Positions 26,283-34,924 of a stretch of 44,040 nt of DNA are shown here, piece by piece (positions within the stretch are counted from its first letter, which is position 1; the number at the start of each line of letters is the position of its first letter). Source of the stretch: Candidatus Hinthialibacteria bacterium OLB16 (lineage in GTDB: Bacteria > Hinthialibacterota > Hinthialibacteria > OLB16). The notes below the pieces were generated by a model, which worked only from the letters and a program-made list of their open reading frames with translations, did not search any database and was not told where the DNA came from. The stretch is from contig LMZT01000116.1 of NCBI GenBank assembly GCA_001567115.1, positions 1-44,040 of the forward strand. The letters are read 5' to 3'. Made by a program: the position numbers and the translations under genes.

Positions 26283-26813
26283 ATGCCCAAAGGACATGAT
26301 TTATCCGGCGCACAAAAATTCTGCCTGGTCATTCTACGAATGGCGATCGGCTGGCATTTTCTCTCCGAAGGAATTGGCAAGATTCAGTCCCTGACCTGGT
26401 CCTCGGCGGGATACCTGACTTCATCATTTGGCCCATTTTCCTATCTTTTTCAAGAAATGCTGAAGGAAGAAAACGCCTGGTTTCTGCATATCGCCGACCT
26501 GATGGTAACGTATGGGCTGATTGTTGCTGGAGCCTGCCTGCTGCTCGGGCTGTTTACACGCCTCGGATGTGTGGTGGGTTTGATGCTGCTCGCACTGTTC
26601 TATGTTTCAATGCCTCCCTGGGAGTGGACTCCCATGCCGGGCACCGAAAGCAACTACCTGATTGTCAACAAAAACATCATCGAAGCCTTGGGGCTGCTGA
26701 TCATCCTGGCATTCCCGACCGGAAGATTCGCCGGGCTGGATGCGCTTCTCTATCCTTTGATCGGTCAATACATGCCTGAGTGGCTGGTTGGAGCCCGATC
26801 AAAGGAAGCCTGA
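26283..26813 (+). CDS. DoxX/DoxD-like membrane protein
   Basis: A 176-residue protein with about four membrane helices (FCLVILRMAIGWHFLSEGIGK, LMVTYGLIVAGACLLLGLFT, CVVGLMLLALFYVSM, IEALGLLIILAFPTG). GWHFLSEGIGKI and NLIVNKN-like YLIVNKNIIEALGLL match the DoxX family, which includes the quinol-interacting subunit of thiosulfate:quinone oxidoreductase and many uncharacterised redox membrane proteins. Starting 2 bp after apbE, it is translationally coupled to it, and glnE follows 29 bp on. A shared redox role with ApbE is inference. Confidence 0.85.
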   Translation: MPKGHDLSGAQKFCLVILRMAIGWHFLSEGIGKIQSLTWSSAGYLTSSFGPFSYLFQEMLKEENAWFLHIADLMVTYGLIVAGACLLLGLFTRLGCVVGLMLLALFYVSMPPWEWTPMPGTESNYLIVNKNIIEALGLLIILAFPTGRFAGLDALLYPLIGQYMPEWLVGARSKEA

Positions 26814-26842
26814 ACAGGTTGCAGGGGGGATAGGCCGGGAAG

Positions 26843-29800
26843 ATGGATACTTCCCTTCTCCCTGTTTCCCTGAGCGGTGCTCGTATTCAAAGTGTACAGT
26901 CAGTTCTGGAAAAAACCGCCAATCCTGACATTACCGCAGTTCGTCTCGCACGAGTTTTCGGGCATGAGGAACTCCAGAACTGGATCGACACAGTCCTGTT
27001 CGAGGGAGAGGATCCGACTCCACTCTTCGAAAGCCTGGCGCTGACTCTTTCCCAGAGCGAATTTCTCACCTCGATCCTCGAACGGGAGCCAGGCCTTCTG
27101 GTGTCCTTTGAATCCGACCGGGATTTCAGCTTCTCCTCGAGTGCATCCATCTTTCAGAATCAGCTCCATCGCCACCTGCAGGACCTCAAGCCGAGTGAAC
27201 CGTTCAAGATCGCTCTGACCCGTTTCAAGCTCCATGAGGTATTCCGGATCGCAGTGCGGGATATTACCAACCGCGCTCCGATCGAGGTCCTCTGCCGGGA
27301 GCTTTCTGACCTGGCTGACCTGGTGCTTCAGGCGGCTTATGAAAAGGTGTATGCCGACACGCTGATGACTCATGGGACCCCACGGCATCCGGATGGAAGT
27401 TTCGTGGAGATGGCCATTCTCAGCCTTGGAAAGCATGGAAGCCATGAGCTCAACTTCAGCAGTGATCTCGACCTGATTCTCATCACCCCCGGCGAAGGGA
27501 AAACAGATCTCGAAAACCGGCTCGAGGCCTGTGAGACCTGGCGGGAAACTCACCCGTATGCCCGGTATTCCACCAATCACGAACCCACAGCACGGATGCG
27601 GAGTGTCAATTTCGAAACCTTTTTCACCGAACTGGGAACCCGCCTGATCGATCTGGTGTCGGATCCGGGCCACATGGGGCTGCTTTATCGGATCGATATG
27701 CGCCTGCGGCCGGAGGGGGTGACAGGCCCGCTGGTCCGAACATTCGAATCCGCGCTGCAGTACTACCAGAACTGGGGGCAGCGCTGGGAACGGCAGGCGC
27801 TGATCCGGGCACGACCCTCGGCCGGCTGCCTGGAACTTGGAGCCGCTCTGTTGAAGGAGCTTGAAGGGTTCATCTACCGAAAATATGTGGATCCCCTGGA
27901 AGTGGATGAAACCCTGCGGGAAATGCGCGACCTGCGGTTCCGTTCGATCCTCATGGCTGGCAATGACCCGAAAGCCCGTCGAAGGAATGTCAAAAACGGG
28001 CCTGGAGGAATCCGGGATGTCGAATTTTTAGTCCAGGCGGTTCAGAATCTGTATGGAGCACAGTTTCCCGAGCTACGGCAGGGGACCTTGTTCGAGGTTC
28101 TTCGTCGCATTCACCAGAGCGGCCTGATGGGTGAGCAGGAATACACCCTGCTCCTCAAAGGGTATGCGTTCCTGCGGCGCCTTGAGCACAGGGTCCAGAT
28201 GGATGATATGCAGAAATATCACCTGCCGCCCCCAGGGCCAAACCTGGAGATTCTGGCTCGCGGGATGGGTTATCCCGATGCAGCGGATCTTGAAAGCCAT
28301 TACACACAGACCACAGAAGCGGTTCACAATATCTTCCGGATCGTTTTCAGGACCGAGGAAAACGAAGAATCCGTCTCGAAGCTTCTGGAACAGACTGAAC
28401 TGACTCCGAGCTGGAGAGAAATCCTGGCAGGTTATGGGTTCCGGGAGCCTGAAATTCTGTTCAAATCATTATTCAAACTGGCTGAAGACAAGGAAGCGCC
28501 TCATCTTAACAGCAAGCTGCGGCGGCTGCTGAAGGGCATCCTCCCACGGTTGCTTGCAGGGATGCGGGAGGCCCCTTCCCCGGATGCAGCCTGGAAGACA
28601 TTCGAGCGGCTCAGTCTGGCGACACCGGCCCGGTCGACTCTTTTCTCACTGTGCGAGGAGAATCCGCAGTTCATCCGGGCCATTACCACAATCGGATCTG
28701 CCAGCCCCTCGATGGCGGACCAGCTGGTCATCAACCTGCATCGTGTCGAAGAAATACTTGAACAGGCCACATTCGAGCCCTCCCTGCCAGGCACGAATCT
28801 GGAACAGTATTTCCAGGAGCAATATTCACAGGAGAAATCCGGGACCGAAGTCCTTGCGAAACTGCGCAATTTCCAGACTCGGTGTGAACTTCACACTGCG
28901 GGGCGATTTATCATGGGATTGGCTGATGTCACTCGATCAGTTCATGATCTGTCGCTTCTGGCGAATTTCTGCCTTGAGAAGTGCATCATGAACACCGGTT
29001 TCGGTTCCGCCCCGGAAATGGTGCTGCTGGCTTTGGGGAAATTCGGCGGCATGGAGCTGGGCTTCGGATCCGATCTGGATCTCCTCATCCTGTATGACGA
29101 CCGCCAGCAGGCAGACTCGGAAGCCGCTCAGAAAACCGCTTCGGAGCTCGTAGTCGAAATGAGCCGTTCGACTGCGGACGGGAAACTTTTTGAAATCGAT
29201 ATGCGGCTGCGCCCGCATGGAAAAAGCTCGCCGCTGGTGCCAACCATCGAAGGGGCATTGGATTATTACCATCGTGAAGGGCAGACCTGGGAAAAACTGG
29301 CCATGACCCGTATGCGGCCTGTCTGGGGAGATCCTGCCCTGGTCCAGCGGTTCAAGTCTGGACTGGAGGAGTGGATTTTCGATGATGAGCAGATCGAAGG
29401 AATCCTCCGGGAGATTCGAGAGATGCGTGCCCGTATCGAAAAAGAGAAGGCCGAGCAGACCCTGAAATGCGGCCCCGGTGGATTGATCGATATCGAGTTC
29501 CTGGCACAGGCGGCTCAGATTGTCTGGGGAAAGAAGAACCCGGACATTCGATCGCAGGGAACTTCGGACTGTCTCGGGCGGTTACAGGCCCATGGCATAC
29601 TCGATGCATGCGAATTCGATACCTTATGCCAGTCACATGCATTCCTCCGAGAGATCGAAAACCGTCTTTCCCTGCTGATTCGCTCTGCTGCCAAGGCCAT
29701 TCCAAAGGACCCGATTCTCCTCGAACACCTGACACGCTGTATGAATACGGCACGCACACAGGCCTCCCACCACACCGCACCCCTGTTTTCCCCAGAATCT

Positions 29801-29887
29801 CTGGTGCGCAAAGAGGAAGAAACCCGATCTCTGGTGCGAGAGATTTTTGAATCAGTCTTCGTTAGAAAATTCGAAAAGAAAAACTGA
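26843..29887 (+). CDS. glnE: Bifunctional glutamine synthetase adenylyltransferase/deadenylase
   Basis: A 1014-residue protein with two nucleotidyltransferase domains. The deadenylase half has LGKHGSHELNFSSDLDLI (about 195-212) and the adenylylating half LGKFGGMELGFGSDLDLL (about 731-748), each with the G-x-x-E and D-x-D catalytic signature. NGPGGIRDVEFLVQAVQ and CGPGGLIDIEFLAQAAQ are the matching helical-domain repeats. Length is slightly above that of the E. coli enzyme. It modifies glutamine synthetase in answer to nitrogen status. It lies downstream of apbE and doxX but may have its own promoter; glnA and glnB are absent from the window. Confidence 0.96.
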   Translation: MDTSLLPVSLSGARIQSVQSVLEKTANPDITAVRLARVFGHEELQNWIDTVLFEGEDPTPLFESLALTLSQSEFLTSILEREPGLLVSFESDRDFSFSSSASIFQNQLHRHLQDLKPSEPFKIALTRFKLHEVFRIAVRDITNRAPIEVLCRELSDLADLVLQAAYEKVYADTLMTHGTPRHPDGSFVEMAILSLGKHGSHELNFSSDLDLILITPGEGKTDLENRLEACETWRETHPYARYSTNHEPTARMRSVNFETFFTELGTRLIDLVSDPGHMGLLYRIDMRLRPEGVTGPLVRTFESALQYYQNWGQRWERQALIRARPSAGCLELGAALLKELEGFIYRKYVDPLEVDETLREMRDLRFRSILMAGNDPKARRRNVKNGPGGIRDVEFLVQAVQNLYGAQFPELRQGTLFEVLRRIHQSGLMGEQEYTLLLKGYAFLRRLEHRVQMDDMQKYHLPPPGPNLEILARGMGYPDAADLESHYTQTTEAVHNIFRIVFRTEENEESVSKLLEQTELTPSWREILAGYGFREPEILFKSLFKLAEDKEAPHLNSKLRRLLKGILPRLLAGMREAPSPDAAWKTFERLSLATPARSTLFSLCEENPQFIRAITTIGSASPSMADQLVINLHRVEEILEQATFEPSLPGTNLEQYFQEQYSQEKSGTEVLAKLRNFQTRCELHTAGRFIMGLADVTRSVHDLSLLANFCLEKCIMNTGFGSAPEMVLLALGKFGGMELGFGSDLDLLILYDDRQQADSEAAQKTASELVVEMSRSTADGKLFEIDMRLRPHGKSSPLVPTIEGALDYYHREGQTWEKLAMTRMRPVWGDPALVQRFKSGLEEWIFDDEQIEGILREIREMRARIEKEKAEQTLKCGPGGLIDIEFLAQAAQIVWGKKNPDIRSQGTSDCLGRLQAHGILDACEFDTLCQSHAFLREIENRLSLLIRSAAKAIPKDPILLEHLTRCMNTARTQASHHTAPLFSPESLVRKEEETRSLVREIFESVFVRKFEKKN

Positions 29888-29918
29888 ATGCCAGGGCTGT
29901 GGAGCCAGATCTCTTTGG

Positions 29919-32201
29919 TTATATTTCGAAGAGCAGTTCCTGGTAGATTTCGATGTCCTTCTTTCTGCGGCTGAATCTTCCCAGAAAGGGATGCAGGACA
30001 GTCTTGCAGGCGCGATGCAGCTGGCCAAGGTAAAAGGCAGAATCATAACGGGTTTCCGGGGTGATGTATTCGACCAGTTTGATGCGTTCATCCGGGTTTC
30101 CAGATTTCTGATCAACCACGAGGAAATAGACTTCCTGGCCCCCGACCAGATGACGCCCCATGCGTTCCGCCTGCCGAACCGCGGTGGCGGTCATGGCATT
30201 GCTTCGATACTCCTCTGCGCTGCGCGAAATTCTCCGCCGCAACAGCAGGTCCTGGACAGGGACCTGGCCCTCAGCAAGGCGCTGCTCTGCCTCAGTGACA
30301 ACGCCCATCAGCTCCGGTTCCAGTGCACGGCAGGCCTGAATCGAATCCCCGCGGGACAGAATGGCTAAGAGTTGGGCTTGAACCTCCTGGACGAATGGGG
30401 CCTGGTCGCTCCGACGAAGCTCAATCCCGCGATATTTCAAGGTTCCATCCTCAAAGCGCCCAAAATAGCGCGCAGGAACCGGGACCTCCGGATGCTGAGT
30501 GGATGACAGGAGAACCAGCCAGGAGTAATGCCCCTCGATGGCTATCGGGAGTGATGTCACCTGTTCGATTTCCCGGCAGAGATCCTGGACCTGCTGATGG
30601 GAATGGCCCCGTTTTTTCAGCCATACACAATCCACAAGGGAATGTAAAATCTGAAAGTCCCACTCCTCACAGACACGGCGTGTGCGCAAAAGCATTTCCC
30701 GTGAGAAGGCGCAGATGGATTCATGCGCCTCGATCCGCCCAAAGCGGGCATTGCGATATCCCAGATATCCAAAACAACAGACCAGCATCCACTTCAAGGC
30801 TGTCTGGCGGTTTTTCCAGCGGCGCCTCTCCTCATCGTCAGTGGCGGACTTCATCCTCTGTTTGTACTCAACCCGCTTGTCGAGAATCGGGATCAACGAT
30901 TCGGCGATCAAACCGGTGCGCTTTTCGCAGATTCTGTAACCCAGCTCGGGGACATGGTGGGAGCTTGACGGGCAGCAGGAACAATTGATCGTTTCCGGCG
31001 ACACATTGAAATGGGTCATGATCGAGGGGTACATCGAAACAAAGTCGAGCTCGACCACCTCTTCGAATACCCCGGGAGGAGGCGCATAAGTCAGTCCACC
31101 CCGATCCGAACGGAGAAGCAGCATGGCGGACTTCCAGTCTTCGGGACGGTTTTTTTTCCAGGGGATGGGAAAATGATTCTGTTTGACATGTGCGATCTGA
31201 ACCGAGGAGATACCGGTCCCGATAGAGCGGCGCGCCATTCTTTGAACTGAGAGATAACTGACTCTGGATGCTTCGATCAGGCCATCGAGGTCGGATTCGT
31301 GCGCCAGGAAAGAGTTACGCCAGTCGATGTGCCAGCGCCCCCAGAGGGGATAATCGGGGTCACGGTAAACGACGCGCCCATAGGATATATAGGATTTTCC
31401 CGCCTGCTCGATGCGGCGCTGGATCCCTTCTTCACGGTCCAGCTTCAGCCTGACACCGGCCTGGGATGCCAGCTGGAACAGGCATGGCATCAGGAAACTG
31501 TCTCCACCTCGAGTCAGGATCAGGTCCGGGTCCCATTCATCCAGTGTCTGGTTGATCGAAGCAAAGGCCTCGAGCGGATCCTCGAATGACCATTCCAGGC
31601 TGTGGCCATCCATCTGAAGGGTCAGATCGCGGATAACCGCCCGGGTTGGAGAGAGAAAACCTTTGCCATCCAGATGGGCGATACGCAGGGGAACTGGCGG
31701 ATAATCGGTATCACGGGTCGTCTCGAGGTTGATGCACTCAATGAGTTCATCTCCAATAAAACTGATCCGGCACCGTGCCGTGGGGAAAACCCGGTGGGTG
31801 CAGGCATACAATTGCTCAGCAGGCAGATCGAGGTCGTAATAGGAAAGGTCGGGGTGTTTTTGAAAAAGCTGCAGGAGATCCTGCCAGGCAGACTGCAGAT
31901 CCAGGATATCCAGGGAGAGAAGCTCCATCGGTGTATTGGTCCAGAAATCGTTCATTGATTTCGTGCCATTCAACCGGAAGGATCGAATCTGCCGCAGAGT
32001 CGAGGAAAGAAGCTCAGCCTGCCGTGGATCTGTGCATCCAATATACCCGGGGGGCTGAAAAGGCTGATGGAGCCGGAGCCGTTCCTGATTATCACAGGTG
32101 ATAAACCAGAAAACCATTTCGGATCCCCGAGGAAACAGGTCAAAAAGCCAGGCTTCCCGCACCTGGGGAGCTGTGAAAGATGCGCCTTTACTCTCAATCA
32201 T
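29919..32201 (-). CDS. Family B DNA polymerase, divergent (PolB2-like)
   Basis: A 760-residue polymerase. Motif A is DFVSMYPSIM (about 385), with the metal-binding Asp. Motif B reads KWMLVCCFGYLGYRNARFG (about 468), lacking the usual K-x-x-x-N-S-x-Y-G order. Motif C is LVDCVWL (about 524) in place of Y-G-D-T-D-S, leaving one Asp. The exonuclease region keeps the frame of Exo II (DPDLILTRGGDSFLMP) but without the canonical Asn/Asp, so proofreading is probably lost. These traits match the PolB2-type lineage of archaea and some bacteria, discussed in the literature as inactive or translesion enzymes. It is convergent with glnE (31 bp) and divergent from the sugar transferase (29 bp). A role in damage tolerance is inference. 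Confidence 0.88.
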   Translation of the reverse strand: MIESKGASFTAPQVREAWLFDLFPRGSEMVFWFITCDNQERLRLHQPFQPPGYIGCTDPRQAELLSSTLRQIRSFRLNGTKSMNDFWTNTPMELLSLDILDLQSAWQDLLQLFQKHPDLSYYDLDLPAEQLYACTHRVFPTARCRISFIGDELIECINLETTRDTDYPPVPLRIAHLDGKGFLSPTRAVIRDLTLQMDGHSLEWSFEDPLEAFASINQTLDEWDPDLILTRGGDSFLMPCLFQLASQAGVRLKLDREEGIQRRIEQAGKSYISYGRVVYRDPDYPLWGRWHIDWRNSFLAHESDLDGLIEASRVSYLSVQRMARRSIGTGISSVQIAHVKQNHFPIPWKKNRPEDWKSAMLLLRSDRGGLTYAPPPGVFEEVVELDFVSMYPSIMTHFNVSPETINCSCCPSSSHHVPELGYRICEKRTGLIAESLIPILDKRVEYKQRMKSATDDEERRRWKNRQTALKWMLVCCFGYLGYRNARFGRIEAHESICAFSREMLLRTRRVCEEWDFQILHSLVDCVWLKKRGHSHQQVQDLCREIEQVTSLPIAIEGHYSWLVLLSSTQHPEVPVPARYFGRFEDGTLKYRGIELRRSDQAPFVQEVQAQLLAILSRGDSIQACRALEPELMGVVTEAEQRLAEGQVPVQDLLLRRRISRSAEEYRSNAMTATAVRQAERMGRHLVGGQEVYFLVVDQKSGNPDERIKLVEYITPETRYDSAFYLGQLHRACKTVLHPFLGRFSRRKKDIEIYQELLFEI

Positions 32202-32230
32202 CGGTCGATATTATGATGTTTGAGTGAATC

Positions 32231-33727
32231 ATGGACCGCAAGGACTCTACAGCAGAAGCTGGACAGACCGGGGTGCAGAAACCCTCCGAAATGCTTCGTT
32301 TGGGAGCGGATCCATTCTGGCTGCCTCTTGTTCTTCTGGCTGCCAGTGATGCCCTGGTCTTTGCCGGGGCTTTATGGCTGGCATATCCGATACGGTTTTA
32401 TTCACCGCTCTCAGGACTCTTTCCATTGCCGGAAGGGTGGGTAGTGCCTTCTTTCACTCCCTTTTTCCATTTTGGACTGATAGCCGCGGTTGTGGGTGTG
32501 ATCAGCTTTGAACGTTTGGGATTTTACCAGGCAAGGGCGGGTGCTGACCGACGCATCCATGTCTTGAGGATCCTTGCTGGTGTTCTCCTGGCGAATCTGA
32601 TCCTGCAGGTCATTTTATCGGTGACTGGAACCCCTTTATCACGGGGGACCCGGCTGCTGGCAGCAGGGCTGACCTTTTCCCTTGCCATTGTGGCTCATTA
32701 TTGTTTGAAACAGGCCCATCACCAGATGATGAATCTGGGGCTGGGTTACCGGAGGACTCTGCTGATCACTGACGATACGGACAAAACAAAGCCGATTATT
32801 GAGACATTGGTTCAGACCTATGGCAGCCAGTTCAACCTTCAGGGGGTGCTTCTGGTGAAATCTCCCGAAAATGAGGCCTGTGAATTCGCTGACACAGCAG
32901 GTAGGGCAATTCCATACCTCGGGGAACCGGAAGACCTGCGATGGCTGCTTGCAACAGGGAATTTCGACACGGTTCTGATCGATCTGGAAGCGGATCACTG
33001 CCATGAAGCCCGCCGGGCTGCGGCTCTGTGTGACCGGTATAGGTGCGATTTTTATGTCGCTCCTGAGTTATTCGAAAATATACTGGGTGAGGAGAAGCTG
33101 GGAGGACAGTTTCTTCTGCCGGTGCTGGTATCCGGAGAAACCCCTCTATCAGGCTCATCCCTGGTGGTGAAACGGTTGTTCGATCTGGCGGGATCGGCTG
33201 CGCTGATCTGCCTGTCTGTTCCTGTTTGGGTTGTTCTGGCCCTGATGATCAAAATCGAATCAAAAGGCCCTGTTTTTTACCGCCAGGAGAGAGTTGGTGT
33301 GGATGGACGCTCCTTTCATATCCTGAAATTCCGATCGATGCGCATGGATGCCGAAAAAGAGAGCGGGCCGGTCTGGGCTTCACAGGCCGATCCGAGACGG
33401 ACACACATCGGGGCCTGGATGCGCAGCTGGAACCTGGATGAGACCCCCCAGTTTATCAATGTTTTCTGCGGAGAAATGTCGCTGGTTGGCCCACGCCCGG
33501 AGCGCCCTCATTTCGTCAATCAGTTCAAGGAGGAAATCCCCCGTTACCTGCTCCGCCACATGGTGAAATCAGGGATTACCGGCTGGGCGCAGGTGAATGG
33601 ATTTCGCGGAGATACATCTATCGAAGAACGCACTCGATATGATATGTGGTATATTGAAAACTGGAGTTTTCTGCTGGATCTGAAAATCCTTGTTAAAACC
33701 ATCCTCGCACGTGAAAACGCATACTGA
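32231..33727 (+). CDS. Polyprenyl-phosphate sugar-1-phosphate transferase (WcaJ/GumD type)
   Basis: A 498-residue initiating enzyme of exopolysaccharide or O-antigen synthesis: it moves a sugar-phosphate from a UDP-sugar to undecaprenyl phosphate. Four N-terminal membrane helices are followed by a CoA-binding-like cytosolic domain. The catalytic part begins VVKRLFDLAGSAALICLSVP and includes GPVFYRQERVGVDGRSFHIL, KFRSMRMDAE, NLDETPQFINVFCGEMSLVG, PRPERPHF and GITGWAQVNGFRGDT. The GFRGDT motif favours hexose-1-phosphate transfer. The gene is 27 bp ahead of the TPR lipoprotein and near, but on the strand opposite, the Wzy-like gene at 36.6-37.9 kb. Confidence 0.93.
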   Translation: MDRKDSTAEAGQTGVQKPSEMLRLGADPFWLPLVLLAASDALVFAGALWLAYPIRFYSPLSGLFPLPEGWVVPSFTPFFHFGLIAAVVGVISFERLGFYQARAGADRRIHVLRILAGVLLANLILQVILSVTGTPLSRGTRLLAAGLTFSLAIVAHYCLKQAHHQMMNLGLGYRRTLLITDDTDKTKPIIETLVQTYGSQFNLQGVLLVKSPENEACEFADTAGRAIPYLGEPEDLRWLLATGNFDTVLIDLEADHCHEARRAAALCDRYRCDFYVAPELFENILGEEKLGGQFLLPVLVSGETPLSGSSLVVKRLFDLAGSAALICLSVPVWVVLALMIKIESKGPVFYRQERVGVDGRSFHILKFRSMRMDAEKESGPVWASQADPRRTHIGAWMRSWNLDETPQFINVFCGEMSLVGPRPERPHFVNQFKEEIPRYLLRHMVKSGITGWAQVNGFRGDTSIEERTRYDMWYIENWSFLLDLKILVKTILARENAY

Positions 33728-33754
33728 ATTCGCGGCGAAATCCGGGAGCAATAC

Positions 33755-34468
33755 ATGAAGAGGTTTCATAGCATCGGTTTCGCTGTCCTTCTGATAACCG
33801 GTCTGTTTTTTTCAGGCTGCAGCCAGGGTCCATCCACCTATTTCTGGGAGGCAGCCGATGCCCTTCGCACTAAAAATTACCCGGAAGCCCAGGATCTGGC
33901 CAGAAGAACTCTGGTCGCACAAGCCGACTACATGCCGGCCTATCTTTTGCTGGCCCGGGTCGCTGCCCTCCAGAATGATGAGCAGTCCGCCGAACTGAAT
34001 TATCGAAGCGCCTATGACCTGGCTCTTCAGCGTGAATTTAAACTGCGCAGCGAGGATGTTCAGGCTGCCGACTCCGACCTCAAGTTTCAGTGGCAGGAAG
34101 CTGCCTTTTTCCTCGCCGATGCCGAGTTCCGGAGGATGAACTATAACGGCGCAGCACGATTTTATGATTCGGTCATTCAGGATCCCGGCAGTGGCGACTG
34201 GAAAAAAAAGGCTATCGATGACAAACAGACAGTGCGTGAGTTTTCCGGATATCGAAGCAAGCTGGAAATGCTTCGCGCGCAGAATTACAAAAGCCCCAAT
34301 GATCCGAGAATCCAGGCCGAAATGTCCGCTCTGTTCATGGAGATGGCTTCAGGTCTGACACGGCTCGGAAAAATGAAGAGTGTGGCGGAGCAGGTGGCTC
34401 TGGCCGGGAAATTCCGTGAACAGGCCCGTCAGGCGCTCGAAGCCTCTATTCTGCCTCACCGGAAGTGA
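33755..34468 (+). CDS. TPR lipoprotein, N-terminal part, probably frameshifted
   Basis: Starts with GGGAG 6 bases before the ATG. A lipoprotein signal (IGFAVLLITGLFFSGC) is followed by helical repeats resembling TPRs (ALRTKNYPEAQDLARRTLVA, YLLLARVAALQNDEQSAELN, AEFRRMNYNGAARFYDSVI). It ends QALEASILPHRK at 34468. If one C is added in the CC at 34459-34460, the reading becomes ILPHPEVKLPQTEAQLDY and runs on into the next open frame, giving a 383-codon protein. Presumed anchored in an envelope membrane; probably a scaffold for polysaccharide assembly given the upstream sugar transferase. Confidence 0.75.
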   Translation: MKRFHSIGFAVLLITGLFFSGCSQGPSTYFWEAADALRTKNYPEAQDLARRTLVAQADYMPAYLLLARVAALQNDEQSAELNYRSAYDLALQREFKLRSEDVQAADSDLKFQWQEAAFFLADAEFRRMNYNGAARFYDSVIQDPGSGDWKKKAIDDKQTVREFSGYRSKLEMLRAQNYKSPNDPRIQAEMSALFMEMASGLTRLGKMKSVAEQVALAGKFREQARQALEASILPHRK

Positions 34469-34905
34469 AACTCCCCCAGACCGAGGCCCAGCTGGATTAC
34501 ACCGAAAGCCAGGAAAACATCATGCGCGGGAAAACCGATGAGGCCCTGCAGAATGCTCTCGATGCCTGCCAGAAAGACCCTTCGAATGGAAAATACCACT
34601 TCACTGTTTCAAGCATATTGGCGGTCCAGGCGGTCCGGAAACAGGATCCCGGATATCGCATGGATGATCGTATGAATTACGCTCTCAAAGCCATCGAGCT
34701 CGAACCGAAGGTATGGCGTTACCAGACCGCTTATGCCGGGCTGCTGAGAGATAATGGACGGCTTCAGGAGGCTTATGATTACCTGCTGAAGGCACGCGAT
34801 AATATCAGAGACCAGGAGATCCTCGACCAGGTGGATGCCGCGCTGGCAGATATCGAGAAGCAGATCTCCGAGAAGTCTTCCACTCCCAAACCTTCAGGCC
34901 CATAG
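34465..34905 (+). CDS. TPR protein fragment, likely the C-terminal part of the preceding lipoprotein
   Basis: A 146-residue frame with TPR-like helices (MRGKTDEALQNALDACQKDP, MNYALKAIELEPKVWRYQTA, LLRDNGRLQEAYDYLLKARD). Its only early start is a GTG overlapping the previous TGA (GTGA), without a Shine-Dalgarno element and without a signal peptide, although the repeats match those of the lipoprotein upstream. One missing C at 34459-34460 would make both one gene. The alternative, a coupled two-gene arrangement through the 4-base overlap, cannot be excluded. Confidence 0.65.
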   Translation: MKLPQTEAQLDYTESQENIMRGKTDEALQNALDACQKDPSNGKYHFTVSSILAVQAVRKQDPGYRMDDRMNYALKAIELEPKVWRYQTAYAGLLRDNGRLQEAYDYLLKARDNIRDQEILDQVDAALADIEKQISEKSSTPKPSGP

Positions 34906-34924
34906 AAAAAGAGCCGTTCTGGTT

